Origin: Isoetes taiwanensis
Lineage: Eukaryota; Streptophyta; Lycopodiopsida; Isoetales; Isoetaceae
NCBI GenBank assembly: GCA_021234155.1
Contig: JAJEKV010000041.1
Location: 13,518,310 to 13,582,309 of the forward strand
Length of the DNA stretch: 64,000 bases
Direction: 5' to 3'
Positions 12,123-23,740 of this stretch are shown in pieces; within the stretch, counting starts at the first letter, position 1, and every line of letters starts with the position of its first letter. The notes beneath the pieces are model-generated. The model was not told the DNA's origin and did no database searches. It saw nothing but the letters and a program-made list of their open reading frames with translations. The position numbers and the translations under genes are program-made.

Positions 12123-14400
12123 CTATTCAACAAACTGTTCCAGTGTCATGGCTTCTCTATCACTCTCATCATCACGAGCATCAACAACTTTGGCAGCAAC
12201 AGATGGAATTGAAGGTACTGCAACTTGGACAGGAACAGGAACAGATGGAATTGAAGGTGCTTGAACTGAAGGGGCTTCAACTAACGGTATTACAACTTCA
12301 AGAGGAACATGAGGAGATGCAAGTGAAGGAGCTTGCAATAAAGGTACAATGGCTTCCACCTGTGCTTGAACTAAAGGTGCTGGAACTAGAGGTAATGCAA
12401 TTACAGGGGCTGTTGAAGGTGCTGGAAATGAAGGTGCAGCAGCAATTGAAGGTTGTATAGCAGCAATTGTAGATGATGTTGTTTCAAACCACAAATTTGC
12501 AATCTAGCTAGAGTTGAAGGACTCAGCTTGGTTGCTTGAAGTATCATCTAACAACAGAAAATGAGAATCAATATCTGCAAATTAATAGCACATAACTATT
12601 TGAAATGAAATATAGCACATGTATACCTGTGGGAGCATCCTGTTGTAGGTTCTTCTTAGAATCCTTTGGCACTTCTTTGGCAGGTGTATTCTGCCCACAA
12701 TTTTTTTTGGTAACCACCGGCTGCTTACTTTTTGGTCCAGCCTTCTTTGTATTCTTTGGCTTATCTGTAAGGTAACTAAGTTAGAAATACATTATTTTAT
12801 AGCTATCACACTCACCAGAAATTGCAGATACATGCTCACGTGCATTCCATTTACTAGGTCTACCTTTACGAACATTAGGGAGTTTCTTTTGTCCAACTTC
12901 TTCTACAATTGGTAAGGATTCTATTACTATTGGTGTAGGTTCAGCCTCAGAAATCCCTGGACCTGTTTGATTCTTAGCAGCTATAAGATTAGCATGTTCT
13001 TCTCCCTTCCTTTTCCTCTTAGCAGCAACTGCAAAAAACACAAGGCTGTAAGGTTTTTAAACTGCAATTAATATACACATTTATCAACATATTAACCTTT
13101 CTTGGGTGATGTCATAGACCTTGTTACACGTCTCTTAACCTTCACATGTTGAGGGTTCAGGTAGTTGTTCATCCTCTATGTCTTCATCCTCTTCTTCACG
13201 ACCAAGAGGTTCTTCCTTACTCTTGTTGCTTTCGGTAAAAATCGGGTAGCCAAGCTCAACATATAATTTTGTAGGCACTTCACTCTTGCAAACTATTCAA
13301 AGAAGGTTCTCCATACAAACTTGGAAGCGAGAACAAGTGATACTTGTGTGCACAATTCAATTCAACCGTAATGTATAATTTGGATTGAAATCAAAACCAC
13401 ATACTTGACAACCCGAAAAAAGATTAATCAACTTCCAACTTACCAGAACTTCGGTCTAATAATGATTACGCTAGCATAGTGCTCCGCGAAGGTCTTGCAA
13501 ATTTTTAGCCTTTTCTTTGTATTGAAAAAGAACTAAAATTTTGGCACGCAAGGCATTGTTCAATTACATTAACTTCTCCTCCATTGCTTTCTTTTGTCAT
13601 TTGTTTTTCCTTTTCAGAATTGTGAGCAAAGACAAACCAAGCTTAGATTCATCATCACAAAGCTTAGCAATAGCATTATCCTCCTCCTGGAAAGTCTTCA
13701 ACCAAAAGCTCAATATCAAGTTTAACATTTTTAATAGACTTTTGAGGCCGGAGGTTGCAGCCTCATCAAAACTTGCAAGCAAGCCACGATTTCTAGTTTT
13801 CTCAACTTCAACCTCTTTGATTTCTTTGCTAATGGAATCTTCAAAAGCTAAATAGTCGGTTTCTAAATAAGAAACACCTATATTAATATTCTCCAAAGTA
13901 GTGTCTACTTGATCTATTTTATGCCTTTTGTTCTGTTTGAAATCTCAATTCTTTCAAAAGCAAAGGTGGCCCAATCCAACAAATACTTACTTGGGTTCGA
14001 TTCGGCTCTTCTAGTGTCTTTGCCAAGCAAATGCCGCGCGGGCAAAAATAGTTCTGGCCTCATTGTTTTTCAAACCATCTTGATAAACCACATTAATCAA
14101 ATCCTTTAGGCGATGTTCAAACTCGGCCTAATTGCTTTGATACTTTTATCTTGTTGCCTTTCTTCACTTCCCGGTCCAAAGCTGTCAAAAAATCACCCAC
14201 GGTGCAATCTGCCCAAGTTGTAGTGCTTGGATCCTTGCCCTCATTGCACAAACCCGCGATATTCTACAAGCGTTGGGTGACATGTGTAAGCTTTCTTCAT
14301 CACGCAAAAGCAAGCATCGAGAAAAGTTAAAGCGATTCAACTTTAAAAAAAGCGAAAAACCACCTACGGACATGGATTTTTACCTCTTCTTTGGTAGGCT
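12123..14400 (-). pseudogene. Broken nuclear-protein-like gene with Val/Ala/Pro/Ser-rich tail
   Basis: The product is not recognised. On the minus strand several exons join in phase: a coiled-coil-like piece (13,896-13,597); a basic piece ending TRSMTSPKK; a GT-AG intron (about 13,096-13,032); a piece starting VAAKRKRKGEEH and containing KGRPSKWN; a 51-base GT-AG intron (about 12,817-12,767); a Lys/Thr-rich piece; and a last intron (about 12,627-12,548). The frame then meets an in-frame TAG (about 12,508) but continues open to 12,123 as a Val-Pro-Ala-Pro-Ser repeat tail of about 120 residues. Near 13,145 the acidic stretch (EEEDEDIEDE) and the basic stretch lie in different frames, indicating a second lesion. 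Composition (KRKRK, Lys-rich) suggests a nuclear or chromatin-associated protein, or a transposon-carried gene. Function is unknown. Confidence 0.45.
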
Positions 14401-14639
14401 TGCTTGGTTCTTTTCTTGAGACACCGATCTTCAACTAAATCCTCTTGGGGGTTTGTACCCGGCCGGCAACATCATAGGAACATGGCAATTATAAAGAAAT
14501 GCTTGTTGATTCATTGGCGGCAAAATTCATAGCTCGACCTCAAATCAAAGCATGAAATCGTAGCTCCATCTTCCGCCTTGAGAAAATAATGCGCCATTAG
14601 GATTTTCGGGTAAAGCAAAGAGCGCAATGAACAAGAGCG

Positions 14640-15645
14640 TTATGAGTCTGGTCATCTCATGTCATGAGAAGCATTTAGAACAAAGGTTCTTGTTATGCAG
14701 ATGGAGACGAGTAATCTGGGAATCATATTCTTTTGCATTGTTGCCCGCGGAGTTACGTCCCGCAGTTGAGGTAGTCGTATGGGGTTGCCATTAGGGATAT
14801 CCGGCTAGAGGCGGTTTGTGTCTTACGTGGATAAATTGCTTTTGCATTACGAAATCTTGCCTCCATCTAATAGGTGGCATCTTGAGTCCCTCATCCACAA
14901 TGGAAAAGTGTTTGGATATGGGTATGGGATAAGCTACTTCATCCCAAAGTAGTAGTTTTGTGGTGGCAAGTGATTCATAGATGCCTCGAGTCCACGAGGT
15001 TAGTCCATAAAATGGATAATCCCGGTTTGAGCTCTCCTTTATGCCAGCAAAGGGTTGAGAGTATTGAGCACTATTTTTTCTTCTGTGGCGGCCGGCAAGC
15101 ATGGTCTTGGTTGTTGACACTATTTGGCGTTTCGATCTAGCCCGACAAATTTTCTTTGGTTGAGAGTATTGAGCATTGTTTTTTCTTGTGTGGCGGCTCA
15201 AGCATGGTCTTGGTTGTTGACCCTATTTGTACGTCTCGATCTAGCCAGCAAATTTTGCTTGCTATCTATCGATGCTTGGCCTAAACTACGGAGCTTGAGC
15301 TTTTCATCTACGCGTGTGGCTGGCTTTTATAGTCAATTTGGAAGAAGGAGGTTGTTTATCTTTAAAAGGCGTAATCGCAGATGAGATTGTTCTTGATTGG
15401 TATAAAATAAAATTGTTATGGCGTACAATTGTTCTTCACTTGATCAAAGAGAAGAAAAAATCTTGATTTGGCATACTTACCTTCATATTCATTCTTTTGC
15501 ATAGGCAAGCCCGGTTGTGCTTTCGGTTGGATCGGTTTGTCCACTTTGGGGTTATAATCCACATCTTTGCATTTTATGTTGCTCTAGTTTTTAGTTGGTG
15601 AATAAAGCTTGCCATCCTTCAAAAAAAAAAAAGAAAACTAGTCAA
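14640..15645 (+). mobile_element. Truncated LINE 3' end with zf-RVT remnant
   Basis: At about 14,900-15,140 the plus strand encodes a piece with WWQVIHRCLESTRLVHK, then LCQQRVESIEHYFFFC. This is the zinc-binding region typical of the C terminus of plant LINE ORF2 (Cys-x2-Cys ... His-x4-Cys class). The insert ends with a short A-rich tail near 15,630. A segment of about 107 bases covering the HYFFFC region is duplicated in tandem (about 15,055-15,160 and 15,162-15,263) with scattered differences. No reverse transcriptase core remains, so this is a 5'-truncated, inactive copy. Confidence 0.65.
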
Positions 15646-16430
15646 AAGCACGTTTGATTACTTTGCGTAGCAAATTGTAGGATCTGGTGAGGGTCCTATC
15701 TTTTGGGGACCTTAATGTTAAGATGTCCTTTTACTCTTGATCCTCATCAATCGTTTTTTTCTTTTCATTTTATAATCTATTTTATTTAGTCACCCGAAGG
15801 CAATGCATTTGTCTTGCCCACAAACACAAACACTAACACTGACTACCAAGACTACCAACCACTGCACTCCATGTCCTTTTTGGAATGATTTTATTAACTA
15901 ATCACTTTAACATGGGATGTTCAATAGATCTAACATGCAGGCATTGAATGTGATTTCAATAGTCTATTATTCTCCACGGATAGATGAAGAACATAACAAC
16001 GGGGTTAACTAGGAGTACAAGTTTTTTGGTTACAATAATTTCTGAGAAATTACTCTGAGATATACCTATACCTTCTGACTATTTTTTCCCCATCACCTCA
16101 ATAAGAAACAAATTTTACAGCGATGGTGTAGCCCTACCATTACCTTGGTTAGATACTTCCAAGGTTTGATCATTACTGCTTCTCGGGGAAAAGCTGGAGC
16201 CCCTATTACTATGATGGAGTGGTGAGCTTGCTCTACAAATGAAATAAATGATCTAACAAAGCTAGCACCTTTAGGCGCCAGTTAGACATGCTTGGTGCAA
16301 GAGATTCTCGTTGCCCAAAAGCACCTAAAGCGAGAATATGAGCGTTTTACATGTTATCAAGAATAGACTCCAAAATGTACTAAGGCTAAGCTCACTCGAC
16401 TCTACTTCTACATTTTGTGTCTTGCACCCA
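15646..16430. other. Unassigned spacer
   Basis: Moderately AT-rich sequence between the LINE tail and the 3' end of the receptor-like pseudogene. No open frame, terminal repeat or RNA gene could be supported. Confidence 0.5.
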
Positions 16431-16436
16431 TAACCA

Positions 16437-17500
16437 TTAAGCGAGGGCATCATGAACTCTTTGCGACTCTCCATTCACCGACAGCGTGAATATTAGCATT
16501 GAAATATCAATGACCAGTTGTGAACCTTTTGGACAATCAGGACCCAAGTAATAGAAAAGTTTAAGATGAGAGTAAGCAAACTTACAAATCCCCACCACTT
16601 TTGTAAAGGCACTGGCGATCATTGTAAACTTGCATTTGGAAGATAGGAACAGCTGCACATAAGGAAGCTCATCAACAATTGCCCCAACCCCTCCATTCTT
16701 TGGACTCTTTTTTTTGGGGAAGGCTTTGCAAAGTGGTGGGCTGCTGAGTGAATCTAAAGGCACAAGTCTATCACAGGCAACATTCAACTATAAAATATAC
16801 TCTTTAACAAATGATCCGTCACGGTAGCCTATAGGTATGTTACTAGCTATCAATCCTGCTATGTTTTGAACCAAAGGGTGTCGATTCTTTGAGCTAGCCA
16901 ATATTGATGTCAAACTAAGCCCGTTAAGCTAAATAATAATTAACACAACAAACAATCAAATGACTAAAATTAACCCGCTCTCCCAAGTGTGCTTTTTATA
17001 TCCTCCCATGTTAAACACAATATATGACTTTGACCTTGCAAACAATAAGAGCGGCGAGCTTTTCAATATGGTGCAGACATGATAATGGAGTTAAGGTGAA
17101 GCGAAAAAAAGGTTGAAAGCTAAACCTGCATGAGCGGGGAGATGTAATAGTGATCGGGATATCTATTTTTCTTGCATATAAAGCCAATTATACTTTACGC
17201 ACAAAATTGTGCGGGGACAAAATATTACCATAAAGTAGTCACAATTTGTTTCTTGATTAGCCCACGAATTCCCGCGGTTCTTTTTTATGCTCCGGCGACC
17301 AAATGACAATTCGCGGTGAAAATAAAAAGCATCGGTTGTAAGCCACATTTACGGCGATAAATGGCGCATAAAAGCCCATGCATGACCAGCGCGGATGTCC
17401 TTAATGGGCCACAACCACCACCATTCGGATGTTGTATAAGGTTGTGTAATGTCCACCATCCGGATGTTGTGTTAAGGTTGTGTATTCTTTGTAGCTTGTC
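16437..17500 (-). pseudogene. Glutamate receptor-like channel (GLR) fragment
   Basis: The minus strand encodes, in order, the core of a plant glutamate receptor-like channel. Near 17,450 a VDITQPYTTSEWW stretch corresponds to the VDFTQPYTESGL region before M1. HAWAFMRHLSP and MWLTTDAFYFH (about 17,380-17,320) correspond to the pre-M1/M1 segment. LTSI (about 16,925) follows, then LIASNIPIGYRDGSFVKEY (about 16,860-16,800), then LNVACDRLVPLDS and GAIVDELPYVQLFLSS (about 16,790-16,640) of ligand-binding lobe S2. The end is VIDISMLIFTLSVNGESQRVHD (about 16,520-16,445), matching the conserved AVDMSTAILTLSENGDLQRIHD-type end. Family members are plasma-membrane amino-acid-gated cation channels of about 900 residues. 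Frames shift several times and in-frame stops occur, so this is a pseudogene or a poorly assembled gene. Possible amino-terminal-domain remnants near 18.1 kb were not firm enough to include. Confidence 0.7.
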
Positions 17501-19080
17501 CCCATTGGAATCCTACCTCCCGACATAAAGTTGACAATATATTTGTTATGGAAATTCATCCAGTGAGAAAGAGGTTACTGCTGGCGTGCCATGTAATTCC
17601 TTCATCCCAAATGTAATGCGAGCGATATGGGCAGCATTAGATGCTTTAATCCCTCCCAATCAAAAGATTTATTAAGCATAAGTTGGACTTGCAAGCTCTT
17701 CTTTATACACATCAAGTACCCTCTTGGAATAATAATCATCTTGCCGCTTGTGCAACTTATTCTTTTTCTAAGAATGGTAATGCTTCCAAAAGCAGATGGC
17801 TTTTGCCCGGATGTTATGAGGGCAGAAACTCAAGCTCCATCAAATCCTACAAAGCACAAAAAGGAAATAATTCAAAAAGCAGAGGAAAAAGGTTCCCATT
17901 AATTGTGCAATATACAAGCTCTGTTGCAATCAGAAATATTATTAGATAAATTTCTCTGAAACCACAAAATTTTGTGAATATCTATCTGGACTAAAATTCA
18001 TTTTATCTAAGTGGTACTTTTAAAAGTTTAAGCTTTTGGCTAGTGAAAATTTTTGGAGTATACCAATGGCCCCATCAAAAAATTATAACTCATTTAAAAG
18101 AAGTTACCTCTAAGGCATTGAGAGGATCTCTTGCATCATCAAGCGCTACGTGGAAGGTGATGCTTAAATTTCATTCTTTGCATGCCTCTATGATGTTCTC
18201 ATCACGTATAGTTGCTATCGTTCAGCCTTGAGGTAAAAAAAATTTGAAGTTCAAACACTATGTTGATTCAAAAGTAAACACCGCGACAATATACTTGAAT
18301 GAAGAGACAATTAAAATAGACAAGACAACCTGCATGTCCACGTTTCCATCAAGGTCGAGCTCCAAACGCAATGCCTTGCACTCCCATTTACCAACCATCT
18401 TCACATCTTCCAATATTACCTACATGAGCTTTTGCCATTTAGCCTATTCAAATGCCACTTATTCAAAGCACAAAGCTAACACCTACATCAAATTACGAGT
18501 AATGTAGCGAAATCTCCCACCTCTAGGCACGATCAAAGCGTGGATTGGAATTCCGGACGGCATCCTTCTGAGTTTTGATCACTTGCAAATCACATCCTAA
18601 ATGCTAAAAAAAGCTGACTCGAGAAAACATGGAGGGTTATGTCATATTTCAGCCATAGCTAGGGTTAGTCCGCCTTCTGAAAGTCGAGCATAGTTCAAGC
18701 CCAGGCCAGCTCCGCCTACAAAAGGGGAGATAGATGAGGAGAAAATTATAGAAAATGTAATCCAGAATCATTGTTAAAGAAATGGGAAAAAAAAAATGAA
18801 GCGGGAGGATGAAGGTCTTTGTCGAGGCACAAGGCAGGGAACACTTCCATAAGATATCCCGTATGACCATAACGCCTCGACTTGGAATTTTTCATGAATT
18901 TTTGAAGCCGTAGATGAAATCCAACGACGGCCGAAGCAGACCACCGCACAAAAAATCCCACTGCAGCAAGCGTGGACACTCTAGAATTGCTTCAAAGTGT
19001 CCACTTAGCGTTTAACCTAAGCGATGCTAAAAGATATATGCTGAAAAAGGGGGGCGTAAGAAGAAAACAAATAGAATAGA
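17500..19080. other. Spacer, possibly eroded upstream exons of the receptor-like pseudogene
   Basis: Short coding-like snatches occur on the minus strand (about 18,130-18,180 reads like ...DDARDPLNALE, which would suit the receptor's amino-terminal domain). None can be joined with confidence, and no other feature is evident. Confidence 0.3.
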
Positions 19081-19289
19081 TTTTTAGCGTTCATGGAGAC
19101 CCGATTGGCCTATGGACCTAAACAAAAAGAGAGCGGCAAAGCGATTCTTGACATGTTTAAAAACCCCCCCTTGAAGGGTTTCGGAGGAAAAACCTTAGTA
19201 GGAATAAGTATCTTTGGCCATACGCTGTACAATTGTATAGATGTTCAATACCATCCCGGAGGACATAATCGAAGTCATTGCATCCATAA

Positions 19290-19900
19290 CCTCACGGGTA
19301 TGATCCCCAACAAACCCATTGACGCCTAGTATTCAATAACTCATGCAATGATTGGCGGGCACTAATAATCGAACATACCGCTTTGATATGGGGCAACGCG
19401 GGGCGATCACGGAGGGCATGATATTCATCCTCAATGGCACTCGTAACACCGGGTAAAGTTTTTGCTCTCGTGCTTCCCGAGCCTAGCGTCCCGCTCTCAA
19501 TCACCGAGAGAAGCGTCGCACCACGTCTTGAATGGAAGCTAAGTGTCTGCGGCTTCTTCATGGGCAAAGTGGGTGTATAAATCTTGGTGTGGGCCTCTCA
19601 TGAGCCTAGGATTGACTTGATCGCTGATGGTGTGCCCGCCTTTAACGCGTCGCCGAGCATCCGCATCCCAGAGCTTGCGAAGGAGAGTAGCATCTAGGTA
19701 CAGCTTAAGTGCCTTGTGATCTTTCTTTGTCTTTACATGTATGCATCTGTTTGCCTGTACACCCTAGCATGAGAACCACTGAGCTTCCTTGTCCTTCCAG
19801 CAGGCTTTCAGGCGTTGGGGACCCATCGCCATGGCCAAAGCAAGGTTGGACAAACGTGTATCACCTATAGCGACCACCTTCTGGAAGTAAATAATATGGC
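19290..19900 (-). pseudogene. Unidentified coding remnant
   Basis: From about 19,880 down to 19,290 the minus strand keeps coding-like character with only a few stops. It begins with a stretch containing RLSNLALAMGPQRLKACWK, continues through KTKKDHKALKLYLDATLLRK, and ends in a frame with EDEYHALRDRPALP. A TAG interrupts it near 19,765 and the frame changes near 19,565. I do not recognise the family. The Lys/Arg-rich character and the position among mobile elements would suit a transposase or capsid remnant, but that is a guess. Confidence 0.3.
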
Positions 19901-20405
19901 GTTCCAATGCAGCCCGTTGGAGGGGTAGAAAACTTGTCTCCTGGAGTAGGATTTGGTATGGAACTGTGGACTTTCCCCAAGGGCTCGTGCCAAGAAGGAT
20001 TTATGCACCTGCTCGAGGTCATTTCAGGTGTTGAGGGATATCAAAAAAGGAGGAAAAAAAAGCTTTTCTTTTTTTTTTTTTTTGCCTTTAGGAGGGTTGC
20101 TTGCCATGCGCATTTTTGCCCCCCCAATATTGTGCTTTCACCCTATAGCAAGATCATCAAGATGCTATAAGGTTTGAAACATATATACAAAAATAGTGTT
20201 AATTCAATACGTGTTCCGTACAATTAATACAGAGGGAAGAAGATGCTCTCGTTGTCTTGCATCATCCCTCATATAGATATGCGCCCAAACGAAATGTTTA
20301 TGTAATGATTTATGTTGTGGAGAGAAAAAAGTTGGCCCCTTCCAGGCCTTGAGAAATATGGTGTGCCCATAACAACAGGTCACACTGTATTTATTGTGTT
20401 TAATA

Positions 20406-22346
20406 TCTTATATTATAAAGTTTTAGCGTATGTCTTGCATCAAACCCTAATTTAGATAGTTGAGATCGTCTGATTGCATTTGAAGGCCGAGATTTATCGC
20501 ACAACTTCCCACCACCATGATTGGCCATGCTCGATCTCTTAAGAGGAAAGGGAAATGGCGAGAAAAGGGCAAAGTGAGAGGCAAAAGGCACGCGTAAAAA
20601 GGGAAAGACTCCGAGAAGGAAAAAGGAAAGGGAAAAGAGCACGAAAAAAGGAAAGAAAAAAGAAAGGGAGAAAAAAGGAAGGAAAAAAAAGACACTATGA
20701 AAAGGAAAAGGGGAAAGGGTGGAGAGGAAAAAGAATAAGGAAAAAAAAGGAAAGGAAGAAAAAGGAAGAAAAAAAGGGGCAACCTTGGAAAAAAAATGTG
20801 AAGACTAAAAAGGGTGACTCGGAAGGAAAAAGGGGAAAGATAAGAATGGTGGAGAGGAAAAAAGGGTATGGAAAAATAGAAAGGGAAGGAAAAAAGGAAA
20901 AAGGAGGAGCGAAAAAGGGAAAAGGGCATGAGGAAAAGGGGAGAGGGAAATGAGAGAGGAAGGAGAAAGTATGGCATGAGAAGAGGAAAAGGGTGAGGAA
21001 AGGAAAAAAAAAGGGAAAAAGAGATGGAAAAAGGAAAAAAGGGAAAAGCGAAAAGCAAAAAAGAGAACAAAAACATGCAATAGGAAAAAGAGAAAAGGGA
21101 AAAAGGGGAAGAGGGTGGGAAAAGGAGGAAAAAGGGCATGTGAAAAAAGGTGGAAAAAATGGAATGGAAAAAGGTGTGGGAAAATGGAAAGGAAAAAGAG
21201 AGAAAAAAAAAAAAGGTGGAAAGGAAAGCGGAAAAGGGGCATGGAAAAAAGAAAAGGATGAAAAAAAGCAGAAGGAAAAGGAAAAAAGGAAATGGGAGGC
21301 TTAAAAGGGGAAAGGGGAAAGAAAAAAGAACACGAGGAATAAGGAGGGAAAATGAAAAGAGGAAGGGAAAAGGGCCTTGCGAAAAAAAAGCTGGAAGAGG
21401 GAAAGGGTGAGGAAAGGGTAAAAATAAAGGGAAAAAGAATGGGAAAGGGAAAAGAAAAAGAAAAAAAGGGAATAGGGACGGGAAAAAGGGAAGAGGGTAA
21501 GGAAAGGCGGAGAAAAGGCAAAAGTAAAAAAAAGTGGAAAAAAAGGGAATGGAAAAATATATGGGGGGAAAAAAGGGAAAAAAAAGGGAAAATAGAAAGG
21601 GAAAGGAAAGGAAAGGGAAAAGGAAAGGGAAAAAGGAAAGGGGGGGGAAGGGAAAGAGGAAAAAGGGCACCCGAAAAATGGAAAGGGTGGGGAAATGATG
21701 AAAAAAAGGAAAGGGAAAAAGGAAAAAGGAGGCTGAAAAGGGGGAAGGAAAGGAAAAAAGACATGAGAAAAAAGAAAGAAGAAAATGGGAAAAAGAGACA
21801 TGAGATAAAGAAGAAGAGGGTGAGGGAGAGGAAGAAAAACATAAAAAAAAAAAGGTGGGGAAAAGGGAATGCAAAAAAGGCATGAGAAAAGGAAGGGAAA
21901 AAGAGAAAAGCAAAAGGAATGGGAAAAGGAAAGGGAAAAAAAAGATCATGAGAGAAAAATGGGAAGGGGTGGAGAAGGTGAAAAGGGAAGGAAAAAAAAA
22001 GTCAAAAAAAAAGGGAAAGGGAAAGGGAAAAATGAGAAGGAGAAAAGGAAGAAAAAGAGGAGGGGGGAGAAGAGGGTAAAAAAAAAGAGAGAAGGAGAAA
22101 AGTAAATGTCAAGGAAAATAAGAAAAGGGAAAAAGAAAGTGTGTGTAAGAAATGAGGAAAAAAAAGGATATGCGGGGATAGAGCAAAGGGAAGGTTATCA
22201 AATGTACAAAAACCTCTTATAGCCTAGCAATGATGGACTTGGTTTCTATTATATTAGATGTATAAAATGAGTCCTTAAAATTTGAATAGGTTTCCATCCA
22301 CAAATGTTCCCAACATTTGCCCGGCAACGCTGGGCACCATTACTAG
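20406..22346 (+). mobile_element. Helitron A, non-autonomous, carrying a polypurine tract
   Basis: The element starts TCTTATATTATAAAG after a host A and ends with the hairpin GCCCGGCAACGCTGGGC, then ACCATTACTAG, followed by T. TC...CTAG termini, a subterminal 3' hairpin and the A/T insertion context are the defining features of Helitrons. About 120 bases of its 5' end (20,406-20,570) are closely matched at 22,350-22,500, which defines a second copy directly to the right. The interior is about 1.6 kb of almost uninterrupted G and A. No Rep/helicase gene is present, so the element is non-autonomous. The long stop-free frames over the tract are a base-composition artefact. Confidence 0.75.
20555..22190. 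repeat. Polypurine tract 1 (GGGAAAAGG-type)
   Basis: The plus strand is almost purely purine, built of variants of GGAAAAGGGAAAAGG with occasional GCATG or GTGGGA interruptions. Extreme strand asymmetry like this arises by short-unit expansion and can form intramolecular triplex DNA. The complementary strand is a Phe/Ser/Pro/Leu-coding artefact without stops. Confidence 0.9.
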
Positions 22347-22349
22347 TCT

Positions 22350-23740
22350 TCTTATATTATAATGTTATATGTAAGTCTTGGATTGGATCAAGCTCTAATT
22401 TGAATGGTTGAGATCATCTGGGTGCATCCAAAGGCCGAGATTTATTGCACGGCTTACCACCACCGTGATTGTTCATGCTTTGATCTCTTAAGGGAAAAGG
22501 GTAAAGGAAAAGGGGGGAAAAGGAAAAGGGAAGAGGAAAGAGAGAATGGGAAGGGCAAAAGGCATGGGAAAAAGGGGAAAAAGAAAAGGGTGGGGATAAA
22601 AGAAGGTGGAAAAAGGAAAAGGGAAAGAAGAAAGAAAAAGGGAGGGGGAAAGGAACCTTGGAAAAGGGCACGAGGGAAAGGTGAAGAGGTAAAGTGGAAA
22701 AGGGAAGGGGAAAGAGCACGGAGAAAAAAAGAAGAGGGAAAGGTCGAAGAAAGGGGAAAAGGAAGGAGGAAAAAAACATGGGAAAATAGAATGGAATAGA
22801 ATAGAAAAAACGCAAAGGAAAAGGGAGAAAAAGAGAAGCGTTGAGGAAAGAGGAAAAAGGAAGGGAAAGCATGGGAAAAGGAAAAGGGAAAAGAAAAAAA
22901 AGAGAGGAAAAGGGAAGGGAAAAAGTGCATCAGGAAAAGGGGAAAAGTGAAAAGTTGGAAAAATGAGGAAAAGGGGAAGGGACAAGGGGGAACAAGAAAA
23001 GGATGGGGAGAAAGGAAGGAAAAAAAGGGCATAGAAAAAGAAAAGTGAAAAGAAAGAAAAAGAAAGGGAAAAAAGGAGGAAAGGGAACGACCACAAAAGG
23101 TCCCGAAGGGAAAGAATTATGAAAGGAGGAAAAAAGAAAAAAAAAATCCATCGTGAAAGGGAAAAGGGAAAAGGAAAGGGGAAAGGGAAGGGAAGCATGG
23201 GAGCGAGGGAGGGGAGGGAAAGGGGAAAAAAGACATGGGAAAAGTAAAAAACAAAAAGAAAAAGAAGGGGAAAGAAAAGAAAATAGAACTCTTATATCTC
23301 GGGGAAGAGGAAAAAGGTGGGAAAGGGAGGAAAAGGGAAGCATGAGAGTTCAAATGGAAAGAGGAAAAATGAAGGCATGGAAAAAGGGTAGGGAAAAGAG
23401 AATGCATGGAAAAATCCAAGGGAAAAGAAAAAAGGGCGAGAAAAAAAAGAGAAAAGGGAAAAAAGGTGGAGAAATATGAGCAAAAGGAAGGGAAATAGAT
23501 TGCTCGGGGAAAAGGGAAGGAGGAAAGGAAGGAAAGGGATGCTAAACAAGAAAATATATGCAAAAAACGAGAGAAAAAGGAAAAAAAAAATAGATAGAAA
23601 AATAAGAAAAAATGAAATCCTCTTAGATAGAGCAAAAAGGAAAGGGAAAGGGAAGGGGAAAGGGAAGGAGATAGGGTTTTCTCACTTTTATAAAAGTATT
23701 TATAGGCTCTCAACTTCATGACAATCGACGGCACAATTAT
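22350..23740 (+). mobile_element. Helitron B, 5' end with second polypurine tract, 3' end not found
   Basis: Starting three bases after the CTAG of Helitron A, the sequence TCTTATATTATAATG repeats the 5' terminus of element A. The next 120 bases match too (GGCCGAGATTTATTGCAC, then CTTACCACCACCGTGATTG and TTTGATCTCTTAAG). A second polypurine tract fills about 22,490-23,690. The 3' hairpin and CTAG were not found after the tract, so this copy is 3'-truncated or ends in a form I did not recognise. The arrangement with copy A is head-to-tail. Confidence 0.65.
22490..23690. repeat. Polypurine tract 2
   Basis: Same GGGAAAAGG-type composition as tract 1, but not base-for-base alignable over long distances. 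This indicates independent expansion and shuffling after the two copies separated. A few pyrimidine-bearing islands occur, such as the one near 23,280-23,300. Confidence 0.9.

Noticed and set aside
20447-21949. A 500-codon minus-strand open frame and several overlapping long frames
   Set aside because: They lie over the polypurine tract, where stop codons on the pyrimidine strand are almost impossible. The protein is a Phe/Ser/Pro/Leu low-complexity string, open in more than one frame, with no domain.
22404-23734. Further long frames over the second purine tract
   Set aside because: Same composition artefact; frames are open on both strands at once.
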